Below are positions 12,894-23,559 of a stretch of 64,000 bases of DNA, in pieces. The stretch is from assembly GCA_963854735.1 (NCBI GenBank), contig OY978108.1, positions 744,001 through 808,000 of the forward strand. The letters run 5' to 3'. Within the stretch, counting starts at the first letter, position 1; every line of letters starts with the position of its first letter. The notes below the pieces were generated by a model. That model made no database searches. It was not told the DNA's origin and worked only from the letters and a program-made list of their open reading frames with translations. Source of the stretch: Marvania coccoides (lineage: Eukaryota; Chlorophyta; Trebouxiophyceae; Chlorellales; Chlorellaceae). The position numbers and the translations under genes were made by a program.

Positions 12894-15289
12894 TCAAGCA
12901 AAAGCGGGGGGAGCAGGAGGAGGGCTCTGCTCCAGTGTCTTTGCCACCGCTTTACCGTAGTAAGCGGCAGCAGAGGCCATGGCTGCAGGGTACTGCACGT
13001 CCAGCAAGTGCTGGGTGGCAGCCTTCCAATCCCACAAACCCACCTCTTCGCGCCCAGCTGCACCCACTTTGGCCCTGAGCTGGGGGTCTGTCACAAGCGC
13101 CTTCACGTACGCCGTTGCCGTGTCCACATCCCCTGGGTTGTACCTGCATTAAAAACAAAACAAAACACTCTGTCGTTATTAAAAAATAAAGTCGTGGTGG
13201 CAACCTTCAATAAATCCTGACAGGAAAAAGGAAGAAAATCTTACGACACTCACAGGTACCCTGTCTCGCCTTCCTTTGTGATGATGTCAGGAATGCCGCC
13301 TGCCCGCACCGCCACCACGGGCACTCCGCTGGCCATAGACTCCAACACAACGAATCCCAGGGTCTCAGACTCTGAGGGCATCAAAAAGACATCGGCAGAC
13401 GCGTAGGCAGCAGAGAGATCCTTGCCGTGCAGCATCCCCGCGAACACAGTGTTGGTGCCCTTGAAATGCTCCTGAAAAATAGAACAAACACCATTTATTT
13501 GCAGATTTATATTTTAAAAAAGCTCAAGTTGGACGCAAAAAAATTCAAGAAATAACGGCAATGTGGATAATAATGAGCAACAAATTAGATTAGAGCTGAC
13601 CTGCAGCTGCGCGCGGGCTGGGCCATCGCCAACGAATGCCAGCCTGGCGCCCGGCACCTTCTCCAGGATGTCTTTTAGGAACTCGAGGTTCTTTTCAGAG
13701 CCCAGGCGGCCCACTGACAGCAGCAGCGGTGCCTCAGGGTTGCCGTCTATACATATCGAAATACAATAACGAAAGAGAAAGTAAGAAAACACGCATTGCT
13801 TGCATTATAACCAGCATTGAAGGGGGAAAGCGATAAAAAAACAGCGCTCAAGTGCAAGTGAAGCAGGCACAAAAAACTGAGCACTGCTTGCCTGTGAGGC
13901 GGGAGCGCATGTCTGGGCACTGGAACTCGGGGTGGAAGGTGTCAGAGCAGACTCCTTTCTTCCAAACGTCGATGGCGTGTTTGGGGGCAGCGGCAAAGGA
14001 AGCCATCTCGTGGGCCAGCACGGTGGAGGTCACCAGCGTCAGGTGAGCTGCAGGCAGTAGATTGGGAATGGGAGGGAGGAAGGAGTGAACATGGCGTTAA
14101 TTTAGTAACAACCATGGATAAAAAAGTGACATCGTGGTGGGCAAACCCATTCTTCTATTGCTCAAAGAATGAGGGCCAAGTTCACCAATCCTCCTATTGA
14201 ATCTCAATCGACAATGCCCAGAATATCAAATCAACCCCTCCGTCTCTTTCTCCCGTAAACAATCCTTTCAGCCACAATCTCATCCCCCCCCCCCACCAAA
14301 AAAAACGTAAAAATGTAAATATCGTTGCGCACCTGCGTTGTGGAAGAACCTGATGACGGCCCACATGGCGTTGACCAGCCAGTGCAGGTTGTACCTGGGC
14401 ATGTACTCAGGCACGTGGGTGTGATAGGAATAGACCAGCGGCGCCTTGAGGATGCGGGAGTAGATGAGCGCCGCCAGCCACATCACGCCAGGGCTGCTGC
14501 AGTGGATGACGTCAGGTTGGAACGCCCTATTTTTGGTGTAGATTTGGGTAAAAATGGGGTTTAGAAATTCAGCGTTTTGGGTGGGTTTTAAGCAAAATTG
14601 ACCGAGCAGAGCAACATGAAAAACAATGAGAGTTTGAAGGGGGAAAAGGCAGAGGGACGAGGGATGCTTACTTGACTTCCTTGTAGATGCGCGGGGAGAG
14701 ACCAAAGGACAGCGGAAGGGGGCCGTACCAAGGGCAACTGAAGGACCTTGCGCTCACAACTTTGGCGCCACAAAACTCCTCCGGCTGGTCCACAAACGCG
14801 GAGGTGTCCGCGCCAGGGAGGCTCCACCCGCGCCCGGGGGCCACCACCATCACCTCACACCCCAGCTCCACCAGGAAGCGGACTGTATTGCGATAGCGGT
14901 TCATGTAGCCGCAAACGTAAGTAAAAGGGGAGGGTTCCACCATGATACACACCCGCTTGGGGCGGTGGTGGGGCGCGGGGGCGCTGGCCGGGGTGGCGGC
15001 CCCGGAAGTGAGCATGGGGCGGGCGGAGATGCGGGCCAGTGTACCTGCAAAATTTTTAATATATTCAAGAACGTGAGAAATGTAGAGTTGAGAGGGGTTT
15101 GGCAATCTAGTGGTGAGAAGGGGTGTGGAAAGGGTGCATACCACGCTGGTGAGGCACGGGAAGGGGCGCCAAGGCTCGGCCTTGGTGGGTGAGGGAGCTC
15201 CCGAAATGAGGCTTAGAAAACGTAGCTCTGCGGGTCTCTCTGCCGCTGCTACTGGCGGAAAACGCGCCGCCAAGTCGTGACGTCATCAT
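12894..15289 (-). CDS. SQD2: Sulfoquinovosyltransferase (sulfolipid synthase), chloroplast
   Basis: Transfers sulfoquinovose from UDP-sulfoquinovose to diacylglycerol, the last step of SQDG synthesis at the plastid envelope. Seven exons on the minus strand: 15289-15142, 15044-14672, 14526-14333, 14047-13892, 13746-13601, 13471-13254 and 13143-12894, giving 494 residues. Intron 4 has a GC donor (CAG|GCAAGC). The first ~70 residues are Ser/Arg/Ala-rich and acid-poor, like a transit peptide. The GT4 fold begins at [14 protein letters not shown]2-type motifs follow: ASSPG-like [34 protein letters not shown], and the donor-site motif [18 protein letters not shown]. Two ATG codons are adjacent at the start (15289 and 15286); I use the first. 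Shares a 392-bp divergent upstream region with ARL8. Confidence 0.95.
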
Positions 15290-15681
15290 TGGAGGAGTGC
15301 CTGGCTCAAGCGGTGCGCTTGGGCGGAGGTTGAACAGTGAAGATTGAATTTAATTTATTTGGGGGTGAGAGGGCGTTCTTAGATTGCCCTGGGAGCCGAA
15401 GGAGGTGATCACGCTCCTACCAGCTGTAAATACTGCTATGCCAGAGATTGTGACTGGCGAACACGGCCAAAATGCTCTTCAAGAATAATTTTTGAAAGAA
15501 AAGAATTTAACTTTTCTCCTCAAAGGTTAACGGTGATCACATTTCGAATTCACATTAAAAAAATTAATAAAATCCTGACGCCCGCAAGCAGCGCCGGTGG
15601 CTACACAACGACACATTGTCGAAAAAAATTACATTGAACGCGATATAAGACTGTGTTCCCTAGCAGCGACCGCTTTCCGCA
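15290..15681. promoter_or_regulatory. Shared divergent upstream region, SQD2 / ARL8
   Basis: 392 bp between the start codons of SQD2 (-) and ARL8 (+). It must hold both 5' UTRs and core promoters. I see no defined box that I can name. Confidence 0.5.
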
Positions 15682-16315
15682 ATGTTGGGTTGGTGGCAAA
15701 CCTTCTTGGACTGGCTCCGCAGCCTGTTCTTCGCCAAAGAAATGGAAATCTCGCTCATAGGGCTTCAAAATGCGGGCAAAACTTCGCTGGTGAACGCCTT
15801 ATCCGCGGGCTCCTTCCAGGATGACATGATTCCCACAGTGGGATTCAACATGCGCAAGGTGAGCCGGTGCATTTTAGGGGGTTTCGACAGGGTTCATTTC
15901 TCACTATGGGTCCCCGCCGTCAATCTTTCTCCAGGTCACCAAGGGCGGCGTGACCATTAAAATGTGGGACCTGGGGGGCCAGGCGCGGTTCAGGAGCATG
16001 TGGGAGCGCTACGCCCGCGGCGTGCAGGCCATTGTGTTTGTGGTCGATGCTGCCGACTTGGATGGGATTGACGCTGCCAGGCAAGAGTTGCACGACCTCC
16101 TTTCGAAGCCCTCGCTAGCTGGCATTCCGCTGCTGGTGCTGGGAAACAAGAACGACCTGTCGGAGGCGCTGCCTGCCAATGATTTGATTACAAAAATGGA
16201 CTTGAGGGCAGCGGGGCTAAGGGACAGGGAGGTCTGCCTCTACAGCATCTCCTGCAAGCGGCAGAAGAACATTGACGTCACCCTGGAGTGGCTCATCAAG
16301 CACGCCAAGTCGTGA
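15682..16315 (+). CDS. ARL8: ARL8-type small GTPase
   Basis: Arf-like GTPase; in animals ARL8 couples lysosomes to kinesin, in plants it acts at vacuolar or endosomal membranes. Exons 15682-15858 and 15935-16315 give 185 residues, matching the family's ~186. G1 is GLQNAGKTS, switch 2 [15 protein letters not shown], and G4 NKND. There is no Gly2 for myristoylation. The N-terminus is a hydrophobic amphipathic stretch ([12 protein letters not shown]), as in ARL8, which uses an acetylated Met for membrane binding. The effector switch [10 protein letters not shown] is standard. Identification is very secure. Confidence 0.95.
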
Positions 16316-16561
16316 TGAATGAACTGAAGCGAATGAAACAAAAATCCTAGGGTGAAAATTTCCTCCTCCTGACAAAGCTTTTTCTTTTGCTTGATGTTTT
16401 GTTGTTGACCTTACATTGACGGGGAAAAAGGGCGGTCATACAGTTAAAACGAAAGGCAACGTGCGCACACTACTCATCACTCTCTCGCAAAATCTTCATT
16501 CACTCCACACGAGGCATGCGGCAAAAAATATAAGGTTGGTATTTTTATCATTTTTCCCAGT

Positions 16562-18168
16562 TCAGCTGCTGCGCTTGGGGCGGGTGAGCTGCCGCCTGGG
16601 AGGCGCGGTGATGGCCGCGTGGTGGAACGCCCGCTGCAGCGCCACCATGCCCCTGTTGAGTCCCAAACTGATGTTAGCAATCACGCTGGGCGGCATCCCA
16701 CTGCCGCTGCCGTTCCCTCTTTCATCACCTTCCTCGGCAGGCAAAGCAGCGATCAGATCGTCATCATCGTACTCCTCAGGCTCCGCAGGCTTCTCCTCAA
16801 CCGTCTCCGCCTCCTCTTTTGATGCAGCCGCCTTCCCGCCGCCCGCCGCCAGCTCCATGCGGCGAATGCGCTGCTCCTCGCGCCGCTTCCTCTTCTCCTC
16901 CGCGCGCTTCTTGCGCGCCTCCTTGCGCTTCCACAGCTTCTGCGCTTTCTCCAATACAGAGCCGGGCGTAATTTCGTAAGGAATGTTGTACGACTCGTAG
17001 ATGCGCTGGTGGATGTTGGCTGCCTGCACCATGGATGTCTTGAGCTTGGGGTCGCTGGGCACGGGGTGGCACTGGCCCATGGGCCCAGGCGCCAGAAATG
17101 CGGTGCCTGAGGGGAGACAAAAACTCTCAGGATTAACGAAATTATTGAGGGAAAAAAAAAAAAAAGGGAAAAAAGCATTTTTTTTTTAATATAAATTAAT
17201 TTAATCGCTATTTAGATGTATAATACACTATAAGTAGCAAAGCCATCGTACTATCTCACCGTGGGGATAGTGCAGGGGGTCCTGCATCACCGGTGCCGGC
17301 ACGCCATTGGCATCCTGCGCGAACCGCATCATCACCTCGCCGTCGGGCTTGTTCTGGAACATACGCACCTTGGCCAGCACCTCGCCCACCTCCTGCAGCG
17401 TGCCCTTGATCTCATGGATATGGCACCACCGCCCCGAGTCGTCGGGACCAGTTAAGAAAGTGTCCTTCAGCCACGTGCCGTACTTCACTTTCTTTTCGAT
17501 CTCCGGGAGGGCCTCCTCCCAGGCGGCGTCGGGGTCCTGCCCAGCATTCAGCCGCTTCACGTAAGGGCTCATGTCGTACTCAGCACCGCAGCCGTGGCGT
17601 TGTCCCGCCTTGTACTCGCCGCGGAAGATCTTGTTCTTTTTTGTGTTGCTGAACTGGCCCATGCCGTGCGCGAACCCGGTGTCGAACTCGCCCTCGTACT
17701 TGTCGCCCTTATCCGCGCGCTGGATGCCGCCGCCCAGGCCCTTGCCGAAAATGATGGTGCCCTTGTTGTGGGGCACGTCCAGCATCATCAGACCCTCGTA
17801 GCTGCCAAAGGTAAAGAGAAGGTGTCAGGGGGGGGAAGGGGGGGGAAAAGGGGGAGAAAAAGGAGGATGAAAATGTGTTTTGAATTGATAGAAAACTCAC
17901 GTGGTGCCGTCGTCGTAGACGTTGCTCTCCCATTTAAGCGCATTGCCCACGAAGGGGGCGTACGGATGCACAGAGCCGGCGAGCCACCACTGCGGGTCCT
18001 TGGCGTTTTTGGCTGCAAAATGTGAGAAATTTGATGAAAGGTTAATATCGGGTGCAGGCGCGCTGATCGCTAGCGGGGTGGTATCGATGCCTCACATGCG
18101 GCATGAACACCCTTGCCAACCCTCTTGGGCGTCGGAATTTCCATAGCAGACTGATTAGCTTCGTCCAT
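16562..18168 (-). CDS. TIC100-like MORN-repeat protein (plastid import)
   Basis: Four exons, 18168-18096, 18012-17901, 17801-17260 and 17106-16562, give 423 residues. MORN-type repeats are seen in the middle (YEGEFDTGFAHGMGQF, FRGEYKAGQRHGCG). The stretches AKVRMFQNKPDG and FLAPGPMGQ resemble the conserved region of TIC100/EMB1211 as I remember it; TIC100 is a subunit of the 1-MDa inner-envelope protein import complex with TIC214, TIC56 and TIC20. The C-terminal third is a long basic coiled coil (KRKEARKKRAEEKRKRREE) followed by acidic and low-complexity sequence. The protein is much shorter than land-plant TIC100 (about 870), and the N-terminus is not a typical transit peptide. An alternative is a separate green-lineage MORN family. 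Head-to-head with MET1. Confidence 0.65.
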
Positions 18169-18405
18169 GCTGCCAATCTGATGCGCGGCTGCCCGCCCTC
18201 GCTCGCCACAAATGCAATCGATATAAAAATTCGATTTGAGAGCCGAATAGGCCTCGGCGGCGAATTTTAGCTTTAGAGATCAGCTCGTAGCACAGCAGGT
18301 GGACAGCAAGCTACAATGCTCTTTGCACGCCTCTTCCACGAGCGATCGCAGCAATTTAATTAATTTTATTTATACCTCGATCGACGCGGAGCTGTCTGAG
18401 GCGCA
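18169..18405. promoter_or_regulatory. Shared divergent upstream region, TIC100-like / MET1
   Basis: 237 bp between the two start codons, so both promoters and 5' UTRs overlap here. Both products are predicted to be plastid proteins, which makes co-regulation plausible. No named element is seen. Confidence 0.5.
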
Positions 18406-19713
18406 ATGCAGGTTACCTCGTCGAACAAATTGTGTGGCCCTGCCACCCACTCTCTGCAGAAGAATTGCGCATTCAGGTGAGCACCACACCCCTCTCCACC
18501 TCTCAACACACCCATTTTTCATCGCCTCGCCCCATCGCGATCGCAGGCCCTCCCTCGCAGCCCCCCTCCTGCATCGGTCCAGCGCCCAGGTGAGCCAAAC
18601 CTTCAAAAACCACTCAAATTTTCCCACTGTTCTGCCCTCTAAACCACCCCTCACCCTCCCTCAGGCCCCCTCCCATGCCGCCCGCCTCGCTTCCTCCCGT
18701 CTGGCTGCCGCTTCTGAGGTCCAGGCAGCTGCCTCCGTCAACGCAGGAGCCCCCGGCCAGGATGAGTTCTATGAAGTGTACCTCAGCAAGCCGCTGGGCG
18801 TGAAATTTGCTCGCGGCAATGACGGCGGCGCCTACGTCAACCGCAGCGATCCCATGCTGGGAAACACCTCCTCCGAGATCACCCCAGGTACGGCTGCAGC
18901 AGTGGGCGCGATATTTCTCGAGTTTTTATCACAATTTTATTATTATTATAAAGAGCCGTTCGTAGGCCATTCCAGACTCTCGCTGTTTTCCATCGCACTC
19001 ATCACCTCATTTTTTCTTTCGAATCGAACTTTTTTTCCCCAGGTGACAAGGTGGTCAAGGTTTCCGCTTCCTTTGGCGGCGACGTTTGGGAGGCCCTCAA
19101 CTTCGGGCAGGTGGTGTACGCCATCAAGACCCGCAACGGCGAGGTCTACCTCAAGCTCAAGCGCAACTTCGGCGACATGTCAGCCCTGGAGGAGGAGGAA
19201 CTGACCGATGCTGAGAAGCAGTTCAAGTCTGAGCGATCGGGCGGCAACTACGGCACCGGCACCAAGGAGATGCAGGAGCGGAACTACATCGCGCGCAAAG
19301 AAGCTGAGCGCGAGCGCCGGGAGCTGTTTGACGACGCGCTGACCAAGTTCCGGGGTGGAAAGATCGAGGAGGCGCTGATCGATTTTGAAAACGTGCTGGC
19401 GCTGGAGCCCAAAAACTTCGTGGGAGACGACTTTTCGCGCGTGACCCGGGTGTACCGCATTACCCAGTACAACATCGCCTGCTGCTACTCCACCTTGGGT
19501 CAACCCGAGCCGGGGCTTGAGGCGCTGGACTCGGCCCTGGCCAGCGGCTTCGAGGACTTTGACAAGGTGCGCAGGGACCCTAACCTGGCCAAGTTGAGGG
19601 AGTCTCCCAAGTTCAAGCCTCTGATCAACAAGTACGACGAGCCAGTCATCAACGAGGGCGCCATCAAGGCGCTCAAGTCGCTGTTCAGCTTCGGGAAGAA
19701 GGACGACGAATGA
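18406..19713 (+). CDS. MET1: PDZ-TPR thylakoid protein MET1, PSII supercomplex assembly factor
   Basis: Stromal-side thylakoid protein that helps assemble or maintain PSII supercomplexes (MET1/ZKT in Arabidopsis). Exons 18406-18476, 18547-18589, 18665-18887 and 19043-19713 give 335 residues. I recall the Arabidopsis protein being the same length. The first ~55 residues, spread over three short exons, are rich in Ser/Ala/Arg and lack acids: a chloroplast transit peptide. A PDZ-like domain follows ([15 protein letters not shown], then [12 protein letters not shown]). After a charged linker come TPR helices ([33 protein letters not shown]). The C-terminus ends KSLFSFGKK. The ATG at 18406 is the only start giving a plausible transit peptide. 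Confidence 0.92.
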
Positions 19714-20904
19714 TAATAAAGTTTAAAGAAAGAAATGGGAGAAAGAACAAGGAGCTGCTGCTGCCAGCCAGCAACAGCTTGAGAATTTGATTTTTGAAGT
19801 CTGAATTTTGACGGCACGCACGCCCCTGAGAATGCATTTAATTGACACATCGTCTGTATTTTCCCTTCCTCTCTGTTAGATTTGAACGACTCCAAACTAT
19901 TTTTGATTCTTCATTATTTTCAAACGAGTAAAACGAAGCAACTGGAACAAGTATCTGGGACGGACTGGGATTTATTGTGGGTGTTTGTTTCGATGCTCAA
20001 CACCGGCGGGGCCCCCGCCTCATGGGGACTCGTCTCTCGGCGTGGGGCTGCGTGCTGATGCTGCGCGGGTGGCGGACCATGTACGCATAAAAATCTAATT
20101 CATTTGCGGCATTGTAAGGACCCAAAGCCCGTGGTGAACGTATATTTTTTGTGGGTCAATTTCACCCTATCAACGCAGGGCATTTTGCCAAAACCTTAAG
20201 CAGAATTAACCTTAAAGCTCCAGCAGCAGCGGTGAGCTAATTAGCGGACCTTCGGTTGGCCAGAAATGGTATTCTAAGAACAAGGTTTGCTTTTCAGGTT
20301 TCCAGATAACCGTTTCAAATAAAATAACTCGAAAAAATGCACAACCTGCCAATGAAAAATTATTTAAAATCACAGGAAATTCAATTGGCCGCCCAATCGG
20401 CAGCAAGGTCCCAGCGCATGTAGGGGTGCAGCGTCCCCACAGTCCGCCTCCAAGCGGCTGGCAGCGGGGCTCTACTACTCTCCTTCAATAGTTCCCGAAA
20501 CACCTCTCTGGTCCTCTTGACGCCGCTTCCAGCTCGGCGGAGCGCGAGGTGCTCGCCTTTTATTTAACCATTTTTTATTTATTTTATTGAGAGAAAGTGC
20601 GTTGAATGCGAACAGAGGGACCTGGTCACGGCTGCAGTGCACCGTGTTAATGCATCAGGGCTAGCTAAAACAAAACAATGACCCCAAAGGGGATGTAATA
20701 AATTGCCCCATACTGATAGATTGCCTTCCTCATGTACGACAGTTCTTTCCAACCAAATCCACACCGATTTTGGGGGACCTTTGCCTGACTTTGGGTGGTT
20801 TTATACGAGGAATGCAATTCTTTTTGCATCTATGTTTGGACGATTCCAATAAAATTGGCAGCGCTGCGAATGCGAAATCGCTCATCGTGTTGTGATGTTC
20901 ATTC
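19714..20904. other. Gene-poor spacer
   Basis: About 1.2 kb between MET1 and the next plus-strand gene, AT-rich with a GC-rich island near 19980-20080. The only coding-like piece is a minus-strand frame at about 20391-20560, listed separately. I see no RNA gene that I can identify. Confidence 0.4.
20391..20560 (-). other. Orphan coding-like fragment
   Basis: On the minus strand a frame opens after an in-frame TAA and reads GEHLALRRAG, later REVFRELLKE and LHPYMRWDLAADWAAN before a stop. Composition is GC-rich and exon-like in AT-rich surroundings. It has no start codon, so it is either a terminal exon whose partner I cannot find or a pseudogene piece. Function unknown. Confidence 0.25.
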
Positions 20905-22539
20905 ATGGTTTTCGATGAGATCATCACGCTCAGCAATATTGACTTTGTGAAATTTATTGCTGCGAATGATTTTCTCGACGTTGCAGCAAAGCTGGCAAAT
21001 TTTACGTGAAATGTTTTCGTGCGCACGAATGCGGGGTGTTTTTTAACGCAGCAAATTCCAGCAATTCCTCGTCTCTCTCGAGAGAGTCTCAGCCAGCGAC
21101 TCTCAAATACCACAATTTGTTTTACACGAGTTTCCAAGACCCCGCCCAGGAGAAGGTGCCGTTTTTGTCACATGCCACCGTGGCGGTGAAAACGACCAGC
21201 CAGGCTGTCGCCGTGCCCTATTCAGCCCCCCAAACTCACGCTATGTCAGCCACTTGTTTTTGCAGGCGTATCGCGTGCACTTTGCCAATCAGCAGTCAGT
21301 CTCTGACACGTTCTGGGCGGTGGCGTCAACGCTGATTGGGGTGACTAGCTTTATTAAGGTGCGAAACCTCCCTCGTGGAATACGCACTATTCCTCTCTGT
21401 GGTAATATTCTCTACTTTCCGAATGTTTTTTCTTTTTTTCTTTCTTTTCTTTAGGTCTCTCTCTATTTAACCATTCCCGTTAAGAACCCGAGGCAGAAGC
21501 TAGGGGAGCTCACGAGATGCGTCGTATACTATTTTAAATAAATGATTGGGTCCGAAAACTGTGGCTCTCTATTGTTTAATTTTTTTCTCCACCACTCCCC
21601 ATGCAGATCAACCTGCCTGTTGGCTCTTTGGAGTGGTTCATCGCCTTGGTCCACATATCTGTACTGCTTGCCTCTAACTCCCTGTTGGAATACTTCATTT
21701 TCTACCGAAGAGACCTCTACCCTAAATGGAGGCGAGCTTTTTTACAATGAGCTTTTGTTAGTTTTTCAGTTTTTATAGTTTCTATACCACAAACTCTTGC
21801 CCAAACCCTTTTTTCCCCTCCTCATCCTTTTCTTCTTTTTCTTATTTTATTTCTTCGCAGAACCTCGCTGCTGATGTTCGCCAGAGTGCACCGCACATTT
21901 GCACTGCGCAACTCGGTGAGCAATCCCCGGTCCCGGTCCTTGGCCAAAAAAAACTTCACGCGGCTCTACCCGGTACTCGGTGCGGTGCCACAAGCGAGCT
22001 TCTTCGTCGTCATGTCGGTGGTGATCGACTGGATCATGGGAATGACGGCTTCTTTGCGCTTCCAGCTCATTAGCCCTTTCCAATTTCTGACGTGTGGCAT
22101 CACCACGTTCATTGTCGTCTTTTATGACGTGCAATACACGTGCCCAGACCTCGCAATAATGACTGCCACAGTGGTGGAAGCAAACAACTTGTTAGGTCAG
22201 TGGCTGGGCGCCTTGTACCACCGCGCGGCGCCCTTTCCCACACTTGTTGCCAACCCCAGTGCAACTTTCTCGTGCGTTGCCGCTCGAATGTGGTCGGTGA
22301 CGATATTTGGGACGTTTGCAGTGCCCCTGGCGATAAGCTTACTTTTTGAAGAGCGCTCGGGACAAAAGTGGCTGCAGTCCGTGATGAGTATGCCGCTGCT
22401 GCTCCCCAATATGCCGACGACAATTTTGCACACAATGGCATTGCTGGTCATGTTTGGAGGTGTGTGGTACATCTTCATCGACGGCCTGGGCATGATGGCA
22501 TCTCGCAACATCTGGTGCTTGCCCTGGATTCTTGGCTGA
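20905..22539 (+). CDS. Polytopic membrane protein of unknown function
   Basis: I do not recognise this protein. The best model has five exons: 20905-21005, 21052-21358, 21455-21520, 21607-21731 and 21861-22539, all phase-consistent, for 425 residues. Intron 1 would be only 46 bp; intron 4 uses a GC donor (AG|GCGAGC). The N-terminal ~120 residues are soluble. Hydrophobic segments then appear around AVASTLIGVTSF, WFIALVHISVLLA, ASFFVVMSVVIDWI, FLTCGITTFIVVF, VTIFGTFAVPLAISL, and TILHTMALLVMFGGVWYIF. A loop with paired Arg/Lys precedes the second hydrophobic block (RVHRTFALRN). The donor of exon 3 could also be 3 bases later. The last exon is secure; exon 1 and the short exon 3 are the weakest parts. 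Confidence 0.6.
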
Positions 22540-22950
22540 CCCCGTTCGACTTTCGAAAGGATTTAGTTCTGCCATAGTTTGGTTACAGCCGTTGATTTTG
22601 CCTCCATTCCCCTCCCTTAGTTGGGTGCATGGGGTGGGGGCGGGAAGCTAAATATTTTCCCCTGAAGTGGATAGCGAGCATAAATATGGTGGCAACATGG
22701 CGCTGCTGTGTCCGTATGCTCACAGTACCTGAAGTTGAACCAACGGATGAGGGGAGCTGCCTGACTGTGGCGGGGTAGCACGACTTGCAGATATCTTTGG
22801 GAGTGTCTTCTATAGTAGACTACACCATTTAGAATCCTGTAAAACTGTTTTACTAAGAACGAGTATGTACGAGTATGTATATTTATCTCCACCTTGAAAC
22901 TTGATTTGACTTCTGATTTATTTTTTGGGTAACTGACATCGACATGTTCA

Positions 22951-23070
22951 CCATTTGGAAATTCCCAGGACCATCCTGCCGCCTTTGCACGGTCTCCCAA
23001 GGGCACTCCCCCAAGGACAGATCGAAAACCAGAGTTTCTGGCCTGGCGTTGGAACTTTCTGCGTTCCACC
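22951..23070 (-). pseudogene. Degenerate copy A of an unrecognised dispersed coding family
   Basis: The minus strand contains a frame reading PETLVFDLSLGECPWETVQ followed by RRQDGPGNF. Closely related DNA and protein text recurs on the plus strand at 51661-51760 and, in part, at 52536-52590. No start, splice sites or flanking domain can be assigned, and neighbouring frames are broken. I cannot name the family. Confidence 0.5.
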
Positions 23071-23339
23071 ATTTGGCTAGCAAAGCCGTGATGCGGCATG
23101 GCTGTGCTTTGCCCCCCTCCCGCCCAGTTCTACCTCAACACCATTCCCCAAATCCATTGCAACTGATTCTTCTCTGTTTATATCACGTACACATTGTGAA
23201 GCCTTCCAAAGAAAAAGAAAACCAGATAAACTACGTTGTTTTTTAAACACCGCACACACAAAATGCACCTGGGCGGGCTTGTTTCGCACTCCAGGCAGCG
23301 TCGCGAGCATGCTTCTGCTCAAGATTGGTCCCTCGCGGC

Positions 23340-23465
23340 ATGGCTGCTATCGAGGAGTACTGTCCCGCTATGGAGGCGACGGAGAAGGGGACCAAGACGC
23401 AGCCAATCGATCCCAAGCAGGCAATTGGAGGCGCGGAGCCTGGCGCTGGAGCTAAGCAGAAGTAA
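23340..23465 (+). CDS. Possible small hydrophilic protein (41 aa)
   Basis: ATG at 23340 opens a 41-residue frame (MAAIEEYCPAMEATEK at the start, ending GAGAKQK) with GC-rich codon choice unlike the flanking AT-rich spacer. The frame is open further upstream behind a CACTCCAG acceptor-like site, so this may be the last exon of a gene rather than a complete one. No homology is recognised. Confidence 0.3.
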   Translation: MAAIEEYCPAMEATEKGTKTQPIDPKQAIGGAEPGAGAKQK

Positions 23466-23559
23466 TTTTTGAAAGACAAAATCGCCGCATTTGTTTAAAT
23501 ATCAATAAATTGATAACAAATAAATGAATTTGAAAAGCAAATACTTGGTACTAGAATTA

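Larger units (their letters stand above)
22540..23559. other. Spacer with degenerate sequence
   Basis: About 1 kb between the membrane-protein gene (+) and the J-protein gene (-). It contains a decayed copy of a dispersed coding family (about 22951-23070, minus strand) and a possible 41-residue open frame. The rest, including GTACGAGTAT repeats near 22860-22880, shows no gene. Confidence 0.4.

Noticed and set aside
19960..20090. GC-rich island considered as a structured RNA gene
   Set aside because: I could not build a tRNA, 5S or snRNA core from it, and no pol III box was found by eye.
22617..23099. 160-codon minus-strand frame as an intact gene
   Set aside because: The conserved motif shared with the 51.7-kb copy is in a different frame, so this longer frame is not the selected one; no splice sites or start support it.
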